From contig JANBXD010000005.1 in the NCBI GenBank assembly GCA_024472245.1, forward strand, positions 868,001-932,000: 64,000 nt of DNA, in the 5' to 3' direction. The first letter of the stretch is position 1; each line of letters begins with the position of its first letter. This document shows positions 55,638 through 64,000 of this stretch, one piece after another. Source of the DNA: Beauveria sp. NWAFU-1. Lineage: Eukaryota > Ascomycota > Sordariomycetes > Hypocreales > Cordycipitaceae. The notes under the pieces are model-generated. The model was not told the DNA's origin. It worked only from the letters and a program-made list of their open reading frames with translations, and made no database searches. The position numbers were made by a program, and so were the translations under genes.

Positions 55638-58600
55638 CTACAGGTATAGACTCTGCGCAGCCACAATGTCTCTTCTAATCTTCTGCAGACTCTCGTCAAA
55701 CTTTTTGGTGAGGTCGTCGTTGCCCATGACCTTGGCGGCCTGGGCCATTTGACGAAGCAGCTCCTCCAGGCGGCGAAAGAGGCGAATCAAGGACCCCTCG
55801 TAGACGTTTGTCATCTTGCAAATCTCGGAAAACGGCCGGCCCTGGGCCCACGCAAACACCGTCTCCATCAGCTGCCACTTGAGACTCGCCACGTACTCCT
55901 CCTCATTGACGTCCAGCTTACACTCCTGGCTGACCTTTGCCACGATGCGCGCCTTGGCCTGCACCTCTCGGTACGGCTTCTGCAGGTCCTCCTTGAGCGC
56001 CGTCGCCTCGACCTTTTCGTCAAAGATGAAGCAGCTGAGAATCGACGCGCACGTCTCGGGGGACAGTTCGTTGAAGAAGCGGTCAAAGAGCAGCTCGGAA
56101 AGCACCAGCTCGTGGCCTTCGGTGGACGAAATCTCACAGGCGACGCGAGCCTTGAGCTGCACAACTTCGGCGTCGTTGATGAAGCCCAGACGGCGCAGTA
56201 CACGCTTACGCGACTTGAGCTCGTCCATTTGCGCAATGCTATGAGCCTTGGCAATCGCCTTCTTCTTGGACTTGATCTTCTCCGACAGGACCGTCTTGGC
56301 ATGGTACTGATCCCAGAGCGACGGCAGCAGGGGCGACAGGTGCAGAGGGTTGGCTAGCAGACGCGATTCAAGAACCTCAATCTTGCGAAGCAGCTTTTTG
56401 AACGACTCATCGACGATGTCCATGTTCTCCAACGGGTCTAGGATAGGCAGTCCGTCGGGGAAGCGGCGCTTCACTTCAGCAAGTGACTTGTTCACCGTGT
56501 CGCGGTCCTTGTCGGTTTTGAGACCCTCCTTGGGCATGAAGAGGCGAATCTGGCTAATGGCCTTGATGCAAGTCAGCAGGCAGGGCACAACAGCGTTGAT
56601 GGTGTTCTGGTCGCCATTAGCAGGAACCAGACCGTTAGGCATCTCGGCCGCTATCTGTCCAGGGATAATGTCGGCGCTGGAAGCGGATATCGTGAGCAAG
56701 ACATCGATAATGTACGACTCTTGGGGAATGTGTTCGGGCTCGCCGAGCTTGGGAGCGCGTCGCGGGTAGTGGTTCACGATCACACCCCAGCCAAAGTCCA
56801 GGCCACCCGCAACATTATCAGCCGACTCTTTGGGGTTGTAGATCTGCACCAGACGGCCGGGCTGCAAAAAGTCGAGGCTGTAGTTGGGCAGCTGGATAAC
56901 TGATCGCATGTCTCTGGTGTAGGAGTTGAGCTGTTGACGAATCTGATAGTAGTCCTTGATAGTGGCTTCGTCAGGAATGGTGGCGCCATCTCGCTCCTGC
57001 TGAATCGCCATGAGTTCCCTCTCGAGAGTGGGCACACTCGCGGCATTCTGAAACTGATGGAAACATCTCTCGAGCATGAACTCGGGTGAAATGGCTTCAA
57101 TTCTCAGCAAATTGAGAATCATGTTGTAGCCGAGGTAGAAGGCCGAATTTAGTCTGTCCTGCTGGCCAGTCACAATTTGCTTGGCAGTGTCGGGCTCCAG
57201 CTTGTCATCAATCATCATGATTACAATACCTCGCGCGTCAAGGCCACGACGACCGGCACGACCAGCCATCTGCACGTATTCGGAGGAGGTGAGCGGGCGA
57301 CGCTGGACACCATCCCACTTGGTGACCTGCGTAAAGACAACGGTCTTGGCAGGCATGTTCAGTCCGATGGAAAAGGTTTCCGTAGCAAAGAGCACTTTGA
57401 TGAGGGACTCCTGGAAAAGAATCTCAATCGTCTCCTTCAAGATAGGCAACAGACCAGAGTGATGGACACCAATACCCCGCACAAGTAGGGGTAGTAGATT
57501 CTTAATTTGAGGCAGGTCACGATCTTGCTCCGATAAACTCTCGATGGCACTTTGAAACACCTTGTTGACCATTGCCTTTTCAGAGTCGTCGTTGAGGCTC
57601 AGCTTCGATATGCTAATGGCCATGTTTTCACATTCTCGCTTGCTAAAGTTGAAGACGATGACGGGGTTGAAGCTCTTTCGGATCGTCATGCGAATGATCT
57701 TGCTCATGTCGGAGCCTTCATCGGCACCGCCTTTGTGTGTCTTCTTGTTCTTCCCCTTGCCAGTTGTCTTGGCGTTGATGTCGTTGGAGTCGGCGCCCTT
57801 CTTGTCCTCGACCTCCTTCATTACTATGTTGAAGTTGTCCTCGTTGAAGTTGCCCTTTTCGTCGACAACGATGCGTGCGCCAGAGCCGCCGGCAGGGTAA
57901 AAGTAGTTTTGCAGCGGCGTAGGTCGGAAATCGGTGTACACAACGTGGCAGGCTTGATGGTGAATCTTGGCTATCCATTCTGCAAACTGAAAGGCGTTGG
58001 GGATGGTGGCAGACAGAAAGACATATCGGACCTTGTCAGGAAGCATGATGATCGTCTCCTCCCAAACGACACCTCTCGTCTTGTCACGCATGTAATGAAT
58101 TTCATCAAAGACGACCCACGCGACTTCTCGCATTATCTCTGAACCGCGATACAACATGGATCGCAGAATCTCCGTCGTCATGACCAGACAGCTGGCAGTC
58201 GGGTTGATGGTCACATCGCCAGTCATCAGACCAACATCACCAAAGAGGGCTTCGAAATCTCTGTATTTTTGGTTGCTCAGGGCCTTGATGGGACTGGTGT
58301 AGATGACTCGCTGGTTTCGCTTGAGGCACTGGGCGATTGCGTACTCGGCGACGACAGTTTTGCCCGCAGAGGTGTGCGCCGAAACGAGCACGCTCTCATC
58401 GCGCTCAATAGAGGCAACCGACAGGCTCTGGAAGGGATCGAGCTTGAAGGGGTACGTTCGCGCGGGCTCGGCGGGCGACTTGTGCTCAGAGAGCGGAACG
58501 TATTCATAGTCCAGATCGGGCGGCAGTGCGACCTGATGCTGGATGTTGTGCGACAGGATGAGTGACGAGTCCTGCGGGACAAATGTCGCCGCGCCTGCGA

Positions 58601-58934
58601 CCTCTCTCGATTGCGCCGTCTCAAAGTTGTCCGCCATGACGGGTACGGCAGCATCTCCCTTTTTGCGACGCTTCTTGTCCTGCTGACTGGGCGTGTCTGA
58701 GTCGTCGTCTTGCGCCGCATCTCCGTCTTTAGAGGCAGCTTCGCCCGTCTCGCCCATTTCGGTGTCTTCTGTGGTGTTCTCCGTCTGGCCGTCGGCAGCA
58801 GTTTTGCCATTCATCGCCTCGTCCGCCTTTCTCTTCTTGGTTTTGTCTTTGCGGTCCTTGGCCGGTACTCTTTCGTCTTCGCTTGCGCTCGAAGGGTCGG
58901 CGTTGCCCTCAAACACATCAAACATTTCATCCAT
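55638..58934 (-). CDS. mtr4: Mtr4/Dob1 exosome-associated DExH RNA helicase
   Basis: A nuclear Ski2-like helicase that feeds RNA substrates to the exosome, as part of TRAMP and in rRNA maturation. 1098 residues, intronless. The Met at 58934 (MDEMFDVFEG) is preferred over the frame opening at 59087, whose first 51 residues look like leader. An acidic, Lys-rich N-terminus precedes the helicase core: Walker A HTSAGKT at 187-193, TSPIKALSNQKY, DEIH at 277-280 with HYMRDKTRG, SATIPN, and motif VI QMAGRAGRRG. The KOW-bearing arch follows (RLVQIYNPKESADNV onwards), and the DSHCT-type C-terminal helical domain ends EICKMTNVYEGSLIRLFRRL. Length is normal for Mtr4. Divergent from the cytochrome oxidase gene. 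Confidence 0.96.
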   Translation of the reverse strand: MDEMFDVFEGNADPSSASEDERVPAKDRKDKTKKRKADEAMNGKTAADGQTENTTEDTEMGETGEAASKDGDAAQDDDSDTPSQQDKKRRKKGDAAVPVMADNFETAQSREVAGAATFVPQDSSLILSHNIQHQVALPPDLDYEYVPLSEHKSPAEPARTYPFKLDPFQSLSVASIERDESVLVSAHTSAGKTVVAEYAIAQCLKRNQRVIYTSPIKALSNQKYRDFEALFGDVGLMTGDVTINPTASCLVMTTEILRSMLYRGSEIMREVAWVVFDEIHYMRDKTRGVVWEETIIMLPDKVRYVFLSATIPNAFQFAEWIAKIHHQACHVVYTDFRPTPLQNYFYPAGGSGARIVVDEKGNFNEDNFNIVMKEVEDKKGADSNDINAKTTGKGKNKKTHKGGADEGSDMSKIIRMTIRKSFNPVIVFNFSKRECENMAISISKLSLNDDSEKAMVNKVFQSAIESLSEQDRDLPQIKNLLPLLVRGIGVHHSGLLPILKETIEILFQESLIKVLFATETFSIGLNMPAKTVVFTQVTKWDGVQRRPLTSSEYVQMAGRAGRRGLDARGIVIMMIDDKLEPDTAKQIVTGQQDRLNSAFYLGYNMILNLLRIEAISPEFMLERCFHQFQNAASVPTLERELMAIQQERDGATIPDEATIKDYYQIRQQLNSYTRDMRSVIQLPNYSLDFLQPGRLVQIYNPKESADNVAGGLDFGWGVIVNHYPRRAPKLGEPEHIPQESYIIDVLLTISASSADIIPGQIAAEMPNGLVPANGDQNTINAVVPCLLTCIKAISQIRLFMPKEGLKTDKDRDTVNKSLAEVKRRFPDGLPILDPLENMDIVDESFKKLLRKIEVLESRLLANPLHLSPLLPSLWDQYHAKTVLSEKIKSKKKAIAKAHSIAQMDELKSRKRVLRRLGFINDAEVVQLKARVACEISSTEGHELVLSELLFDRFFNELSPETCASILSCFIFDEKVEATALKEDLQKPYREVQAKARIVAKVSQECKLDVNEEEYVASLKWQLMETVFAWAQGRPFSEICKMTNVYEGSLIRLFRRLEELLRQMAQAAKVMGNDDLTKKFDESLQKIRRDIVAAQSLYL

Positions 58935-59486
58935 CTTGGGCAACGGCGTGCAGCTTCGTCTGAAAACTTTCAGGACGCTGTGAGTGGGTTGCAGAAGAGA
59001 TGGGGAACCCGAATGGAAGAATTTTCCTGGTCTAAAGTCGGAACGCTCGAGTGCAGAAAAATCAGCGTAAATGAGTAGAAACAACAAGAGCTCGATGCCG
59101 GTAGATTGTCTCGAAATCGAACAGCAAGAAAGCCACCCTTACCCTCCAGAGCAAAGCTTGCAGTGAAACCTGAGAGATCGATCGATGCTCGTCTCTTTGC
59201 ACTATGTGCGTAGCGCAGCAGAATAAAAATGGTGGTCCAAACAGGAAGGCGGTGGGCCGCATCGAGATGGAATGCAGGACAAAAAAGGTACGTATCTTTT
59301 ATGGTCTCACAGGCACGTGACTCAATTCGGCCAATGTCTTTCGACATCTTACGAGCTTACTCGATTTGCCGACACGGTCCTCCCCGAACTTGAAGGTATT
59401 CGCAACTCCGAGCTCGCCAATTCATCAGTCAAGGTCCGCCACGCCTGCTCAATTCTTCCTGAAAATATTATCTGAGCTAATTGACG
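58935..59486. other. Divergent promoter between mtr4 and the COX gene
   Basis: 550 bp including both leaders. No exon seen. Confidence 0.55.
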
Positions 59487-59802
59487 ATGTCGCAGATGTT
59501 CTCCCGCGCCGCCACCCGCACCACGACCACTCTGGTCTCGCGCCGTGCTTTCCACGCCACACGGGCTCGCATGTCCTCGCCTTACCACTACCCCGAGGGT
59601 CCCTACACCAACCTTCCCTTCAACCCCCACAGCAAGTGGTTCGGTATCGGCTACTGGGGCTTCATGGCCACCGGCTTCCTCGCCCCCTTTGGCATCGCCG
59701 GTACGACTACCTTGCGCGCGAAATATCAACGAGCGACATGCTGGGAAACTTGCAATGCTAACAGTCATGGCAGTCTACCAAACATACAAGTCCGACCCTT
59801 AA
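59487..59802 (+). CDS. cox8: Cytochrome c oxidase subunit VIII / mammalian VIIc homologue
   Basis: A small inner-membrane subunit of respiratory complex IV. Exons 59487-59700 and 59765-59802; phases agree and give 83 residues. A mitochondrial presequence rich in Arg, Ser and Thr (MSQMFSRAATRTTTTLVSRR) ends near RMSSPYHYPEGPYTNLPFNP, where the mature subunit begins. A single membrane helix (YWGFMATGFLAPFGIAV) crosses the splice junction, and MAVYQTYKSDP closes it. The SPYHYPEGP...NLPF motif is diagnostic. Gene naming differs between yeast (Cox8) and mammals (COX7C). Confidence 0.9.
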
Positions 59803-60123
59803 ACGACTCTTCGACATGCTACAAATTGGGTGGATATCTCTTTCTTGCATGGAGATCGGAAAGAGGCAGCAAGGCGACCGACAATGTTATGATAGAAGAA
59901 GCTCGGATAGATGCTTGCAGTCGCATGCACCGACTGCAACATAATTTCATTTGTTGACACACTTTTTGGTCTCCCTCCAATTGTGAATTGTTCGACATGT
60001 GGTATTGGTGGCTAAAGGGTTCGCCACGCGAGTGCTTCTAAGGTTTATAATACAAACTCGCGTTGGCGTAGAATTACATGAAATGTACAGCTATATACAA
60101 CATGGCTCGGTGGCTACATCTCT
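59803..60123. other. Convergent 3' flanks of the COX and PPR genes
   Basis: 320 bp, A+T-rich. A frame reading past the COX exon 1 donor covers part of it but is intron/UTR sequence. Confidence 0.6.
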
Positions 60124-62103
60124 TTATTGGATGATCCTATCGCCCATCATTTGCCTGAGCTTAGCGGTGCTCTCAAAGATGCGCCAAGCCGCAATGTCGT
60201 CGGTTTTGCCAACAATTTTGTCGCAGATGGTAAGAACCTCCAATCGGCGGTCTATCGGCACATCCCAGCGTACGGAAATTTCGTCAAAGGCCTTTTCTAG
60301 TTTCTGTCGCGAGCAGCAGCGCTTAATGGCTTTCAACAGCCAGATGACGGCCCATTTGTCGATGCGAAAATGCTCCCCCATCTCGTCCTGCGCTTGGTAA
60401 AATGCATTGACGACGCTGTCTAGGCGTTGCTCGCTCCAGTCTGAGCCGGGATGTCCGCCGTTGAGGAAGAAGCCTCGGAAGATGCCCATGAAAATGGTTG
60501 GGTGCAGGACAACACCCTGCGCCTTCATGTCATCCAAAAAGTACACCACCTTGCCCAGGTCGCCCACACGGACAGCGTAGTGTTCAATAAACAGTTTGAA
60601 TGTGCGCAGGTCTGGCGATATGCAAACACCTCGTTGCAAGTTGGTCTTGAGTGAAGGGTGCTCCTTAGCCACCTTAGACAGCATCATGAGAGCTTTAGTG
60701 ATGACCTTGGAAACCATGTAGTCCTTTTCCGGTTTCTGGGGCACACTGGTTCCTCCGGCCCTCATCCGCCGATATGTGTCTTCAGCGGCTCCCTCCTCTC
60801 CGCAACGGAGCAGTCCCGAGATGACGCAATTCAAGGCAATCGTATCCACCAGCTGGCCAGCTTCCACCATTTCCTTGTATGCAGCTCGGACGCCATCAGA
60901 ATCCCTCTGCAGGCCAAAGTAGTAGATGAGTGTAACGTGGTGAAAGTGGTTGAACTTGATGCCCCGATTCTCCATTTCCTTGTACAATGTGTCAGCCAAC
61001 GCGAAACTACCGGCTTTGGCCGCGGCGTCAAAAAGAATGTTGAAGGTGACTTCATTGGCGGGCTGGTTTCCTTCTCGCTCCATTTCCGACCACAGTCGCA
61101 TCGCAGATTCGAGCTGTCGTGTCTGGACTCTGGCAGTGTACTTGGCGGCAAACGCAAGCGCATAGTTCCATTGCCGCTGGTTGAGTGTGAGACCAGCATT
61201 CTTCACATCAGCCACTAGCGAAAAGTAGCGGAGCATACCAGCTGATTCTCGTTTCGTGGGCAGTCCCATGACTCGCAAAAGTTCTTTCCTCCAGCCTGCT
61301 GTGAGATGCAACATGCGAGGTTCGGGCAGCTCTTGATAGGTCGCGTATATCTTGTCGAGGGGTATCAGGTCCCGGTATCGCAGTCGTTTCCGTAGAGATG
61401 TGCAGAGCTTCTCGATGATGACTTGTGTAGCAGCCGATATTTTGGGCAAATCTTCTTGAGTGGGAAAGAAGATGTCTGGTTTCGCATCGGATATCCTTAT
61501 GTGTGGCCCATCTGGGGCCGCGAATCCGCCACGAAATGGATCTCGGTGTGCCTCGAACAGCTCGGCTGCCGTGGATTGCACTGGTCCCGACACAAAGGAA
61601 AGAAGCTCATCTTTGTCGAGAATCTGGCCTTGATTCCCAGATTCAACTGTCGAGTGTAAAGTCGGGGACCGCATCGTTCCTTGAGTTCTTGATGTATGCG
61701 CCGGCAGCAGAGTGACTCCCCGCTGAGACTTGATTGCCGAGTCAGCCAAATTCATGCTGACCGAATCTGGTTCCCTTGCCAAAGATGTTTCTGCGCCTGA
61801 TTGTATAGGTTTCGCCAAGGGTTTGCGAGGATGTCGGGCAAATGCTCCTATTGTAGCTTTGTCGACTCGTTTCGGCAGCGGCCCCGGACCTTGATTGGGC
61901 GCAAAGGTCGAAAACAGCCATAACGCGCTTCTCTGGCATTGCCCTGAAGTGCGCGATTCGATTTTCATACGCCTCCCGCCCGCAGCATCAGCATGACGTC
62001 CAGGCAGAGCTGCCACAGCTGCTCCAAGAAGTAGAGGTGCAGCAGCAGTGCCGCGGGACCGCATGGCGCTGCGGACGGGTCCCCGGACGCTGCTCGTTTT
62101 CAT
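60124..62103 (-). CDS. Mitochondrial pentatricopeptide-repeat protein
   Basis: 659 residues from the Met at 62103 (MKTSSVRGPVRSAMRSRGTA), chosen because it starts an Arg/Ser/Ala-rich mitochondrial presequence; the frame is open to 62271. Intronless. PPR-type helical pairs fill the C-terminal half: LESAMRLWSEMEREGNQPAN then EVTFNILFDAAAKAG, LADTLYKEMENRGIKFNHFH, and LNCVISGLLRCGEEGAAEDT. Each ends with the family's order of a motif-final helix and short turn. PPR proteins bind organelle RNA; this one probably acts on a mitochondrial transcript or the mitoribosome. I cannot name the yeast counterpart. Divergent from rsm25, another mitochondrial gene-expression gene. Confidence 0.88.
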   Translation of the reverse strand: MKTSSVRGPVRSAMRSRGTAAAPLLLGAAVAALPGRHADAAGGRRMKIESRTSGQCQRSALWLFSTFAPNQGPGPLPKRVDKATIGAFARHPRKPLAKPIQSGAETSLAREPDSVSMNLADSAIKSQRGVTLLPAHTSRTQGTMRSPTLHSTVESGNQGQILDKDELLSFVSGPVQSTAAELFEAHRDPFRGGFAAPDGPHIRISDAKPDIFFPTQEDLPKISAATQVIIEKLCTSLRKRLRYRDLIPLDKIYATYQELPEPRMLHLTAGWRKELLRVMGLPTKRESAGMLRYFSLVADVKNAGLTLNQRQWNYALAFAAKYTARVQTRQLESAMRLWSEMEREGNQPANEVTFNILFDAAAKAGSFALADTLYKEMENRGIKFNHFHHVTLIYYFGLQRDSDGVRAAYKEMVEAGQLVDTIALNCVISGLLRCGEEGAAEDTYRRMRAGGTSVPQKPEKDYMVSKVITKALMMLSKVAKEHPSLKTNLQRGVCISPDLRTFKLFIEHYAVRVGDLGKVVYFLDDMKAQGVVLHPTIFMGIFRGFFLNGGHPGSDWSEQRLDSVVNAFYQAQDEMGEHFRIDKWAVIWLLKAIKRCCSRQKLEKAFDEISVRWDVPIDRRLEVLTICDKIVGKTDDIAAWRIFESTAKLRQMMGDRIIQ

Positions 62104-62491
62104 TGCAACAGTGTATCCATTTCCACCTCTAACTTGAGCCGAATGGAAACGTCCAGAATAAATTCGACGAAAAAGGGACAAAATGAAGGAGAGGTTGTTC
62201 TGCTTGCTTGATGGAGGCCCCGATATAAAAAAGGGTGGGTCTGGAAAATACGCTGTCGCGCCGCCTGGCATCTCCTTGCCAGCACGCCGGGCTTACGATA
62301 CGCCGACCCCAAAATTCAATTCAACTTGCTCCGTGTTGCAACTTCAAGCTGTCCCTCCACGACATCTGACTTGCGCCACCGACTCAATCGGCGGCTGATC
62401 GTCAATCAGAGGGCACTGTCCACCGATAACGAGCTCGAATTTCACTTTTCCCCGCTCCTTCTCCAGCCCGGCCATACACACTACGACAGCC
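62104..62491. other. Divergent promoter between PPR and rsm25 genes
   Basis: About 390 bp shared between two genes of mitochondrial gene expression. No exon seen. Confidence 0.55.
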
Positions 62492-63325
62492 ATGCGTGGC
62501 CGACAAATCAGGCCCGCGCGGCTGGTGCAGAACGTCCAGGAGGAGCTGAAGCGCACCGTCATGGGCAGCGAGAATACGTACAAGCCGCCGTGGCTCAACA
62601 TTGTCTCATCGGTGCCGCCGTCCGAGACGCTTATACGGCCGATCCCCACGCAGCACACGGCGTTTAGCGGCAGCAGCAAGGCCAAGAAGCCGCGCAACAT
62701 TTACCGCCCGCAAAAGATCGTCTACCTCGAGGACAAGCTGCGCGCGGCATTTTACAAGGACCACCCATGGGAGCTAGCGCGGCCGCGCATCATTCTCGAG
62801 TCGGACGGCAAGGACGGCCAGCGTTGCGACTGGAGCAAGGGCGTGCGCCAGCCGGGCATGGCCCTGACTGGAGAGAAGTGAGTGCTGCTGCGGCCAAAGC
62901 CTTGTCTATCCAGGATTTCACGGCTTTGCTAATTGAGAACGATTTTTTGTAGCGTCGTCCAACGCCAATTATATCTCATCGAAGTCAAAAACATGTCGCA
63001 GAACAAGGCCTACGACACGGCGCGCAAAGAATTCTACAGGCTGCGCCAGGCCGAGGAGATTGAGCGCCGGGTCGCCGTCGAGGAGGCGCGCCACGTCGGC
63101 GCCTACTTTGGCATGACGAGAGGCGATGTTGGCATGAAGCTCGAGGACCAGGAATTTGAGAACTGGAAGGTCTGGGCCGGCAAGGAGACGGCGGCGCGCC
63201 AGGCGCAAGCGGCCTCGGAGGTGGAAACGTTTGACCCCAACGATGCTCTCCCCAACGATGCTCTGCCCGACGGGGATGCTGATTTGGTCGGGATGACTGA
63301 AGCCACTCTTGGGCGAGGGGCGTAG
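62492..63325 (+). CDS. rsm25: Mitochondrial small-subunit ribosomal protein mS23 (Rsm25)
   Basis: Exons 62492-62877 and 62953-63325, joined by a GTGAGT...TTTTGTAG intron; phases agree and give 252 residues. Family segments are MRGRQIRPARLVQNVQEELK, the conserved PPWLNIVSSVPPSETLIRP, PQKIVYLEDKLRAAFYKDHP then WELARPRIILE, and VVQRQLYLIEVKNMSQNKAY with AYDTARKEFYRLR after the intron. The C-terminal ~70 residues are acidic and variable. A component of the mitochondrial 37S ribosomal subunit. Confidence 0.94.
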
Positions 63326-63493
63326 GAGCAGGTGTGAAGGAAGCAGAAGCGAGCAAAGTGTCTTTTTTTTCTGGGAATGAACAGGCCAATCATGACAGGC
63401 CAATCACTTCAGGTTTTCTGTTATAGATACTGTACAATATGTGTATTAAAAATACAAAAGCACAAGACGAATATGTGTCGCTGTCTGTGCTTA

Positions 63494-64000
63494 TCAGTGC
63501 TCGACGTCGTCTCGCCTCGCGTTGAAGACGACCTGTCCCACGTCGCGGACGCCATAACTCGCCGCAACCTGCGCATGCTGCACCGCAAAGAAATCCGCCA
63601 GTCCCGTGTAGTGCAACAGCTTCCCGGTAAGCGACAGCGTCGATATGCGCGCCCACGACTCGACATACACGAAGCGCATGCTCTGTGCAGGCACCACGCC
63701 CACCACCTTGAGCGCGTAAATCACCGCTGCCACAAAGAACCCTGTCGCGGGGCCGTTGGAGAATACTAGCGAGGGAAACCTCCTGCTGCCCTCTGGCCGC
63801 GCCAGCAGCGCCGGGACAATATCGAGCACGCTGCGCAACGCGCTAAACGGCGTCGTTAGCAGGCTCTGATGGACGCGCCGCGCGCGGGTGACATGCACAA
63901 CGTCGTATGTGCCGGGTTCTGTTTGGCGAGCGGCGCAGAGAGCGGTTAGGGAGGCTTCGTAGGCGTGTAAATGGTGAAGGGACATGGCGTCGCCGCGGGT
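63494..64000 (-). CDS. alg14: ALG14, membrane anchor of UDP-GlcNAc transferase (5' end outside window)
   Basis: Only the C-terminal part is inside the window, and the frame runs through its right edge without a start. At the edge it reads TRGDAMSLHHLHAYEASLTA, the conserved GDAMSLHR-type motif, followed by YDVVHVTRARRVHQSLLTTP, SLVFSNGPATGFFVAAVIYA and MRFVYVESWARISTLSLTGK. Alg14 recruits catalytic Alg13 to the ER membrane; together they add the second GlcNAc to dolichol-PP-GlcNAc in N-glycosylation. The membrane anchor and first Rossmann strand should lie beyond 64000. It is convergent with rsm25. Confidence 0.92.
   Translation of the reverse strand, partial: TRGDAMSLHHLHAYEASLTALCAARQTEPGTYDVVHVTRARRVHQSLLTTPFSALRSVLDIVPALLARPEGSRRFPSLVFSNGPATGFFVAAVIYALKVVGVVPAQSMRFVYVESWARISTLSLTGKLLHYTGLADFFAVQHAQVAASYGVRDVGQVVFNARRDDVEH

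Noticed and set aside
59481..59957. 158-codon frame extending past COX exon 1
   Set aside because: It reads through the intron; the spliced form ends with the conserved YQTYK tail at 59802.

Overview
The window is nuclear DNA of a filamentous ascomycete, most likely a sordariomycete close to the Hypocreales. The evidence is short GT-AG introns of about 50-95 nt, divergent pairs of housekeeping genes, a hacA gene whose product closely resembles Trichoderma-type HAC1, and typical fungal families (GH79, CipC/DUF3759, Dsc3, Ima1, Csm3). I saw no bacterial features and no complete transposon. I made no tRNA call.

Layout. 0.4-15 kb is mostly conserved: an Arg/Ser-rich basic protein, a kinase-like protein, the complex I 21 kDa subunit divergent from the fork-protection factor Csm3, a hot-dog thioesterase with a one-base frameshift, a secreted GH79 glycosidase, CipC, and the unfolded-protein-response regulator HacA. 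15-35 kb is gene-poor. It holds a few lineage-specific genes: an unidentified multi-exon gene, a cysteine-rich secreted protein with a GC-AG intron, a Zn2Cys6 factor and an Aim19-like membrane protein. It also carries microsatellites, a diverged tandem duplication and an A+T-rich island with a tiny two-intron secreted peptide gene.

35-45 kb is an accessory metabolic patch: a large secreted protein of unknown function, a sulfotransferase, a complete TauD-type dioxygenase, a fusion of a Gfo/Idh/MocA oxidoreductase (lacking its first Rossmann half) with a complete aldo-keto reductase, and an HD-domain hydrolase. This is the best candidate for an undescribed system.

46-64 kb returns to core genes: a Siw14-like phosphatase with an N-terminal tandem repeat, the inner-nuclear-membrane protein Ima1 divergent from Dsc3, the exosome helicase Mtr4 divergent from a small cytochrome oxidase subunit, a PPR protein divergent from mitoribosomal mS23/Rsm25, and the edge-truncated ALG14. 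Exon boundaries were read by eye. Where I say that phases agree, the summed exon length is divisible by three and the protein is continuous.
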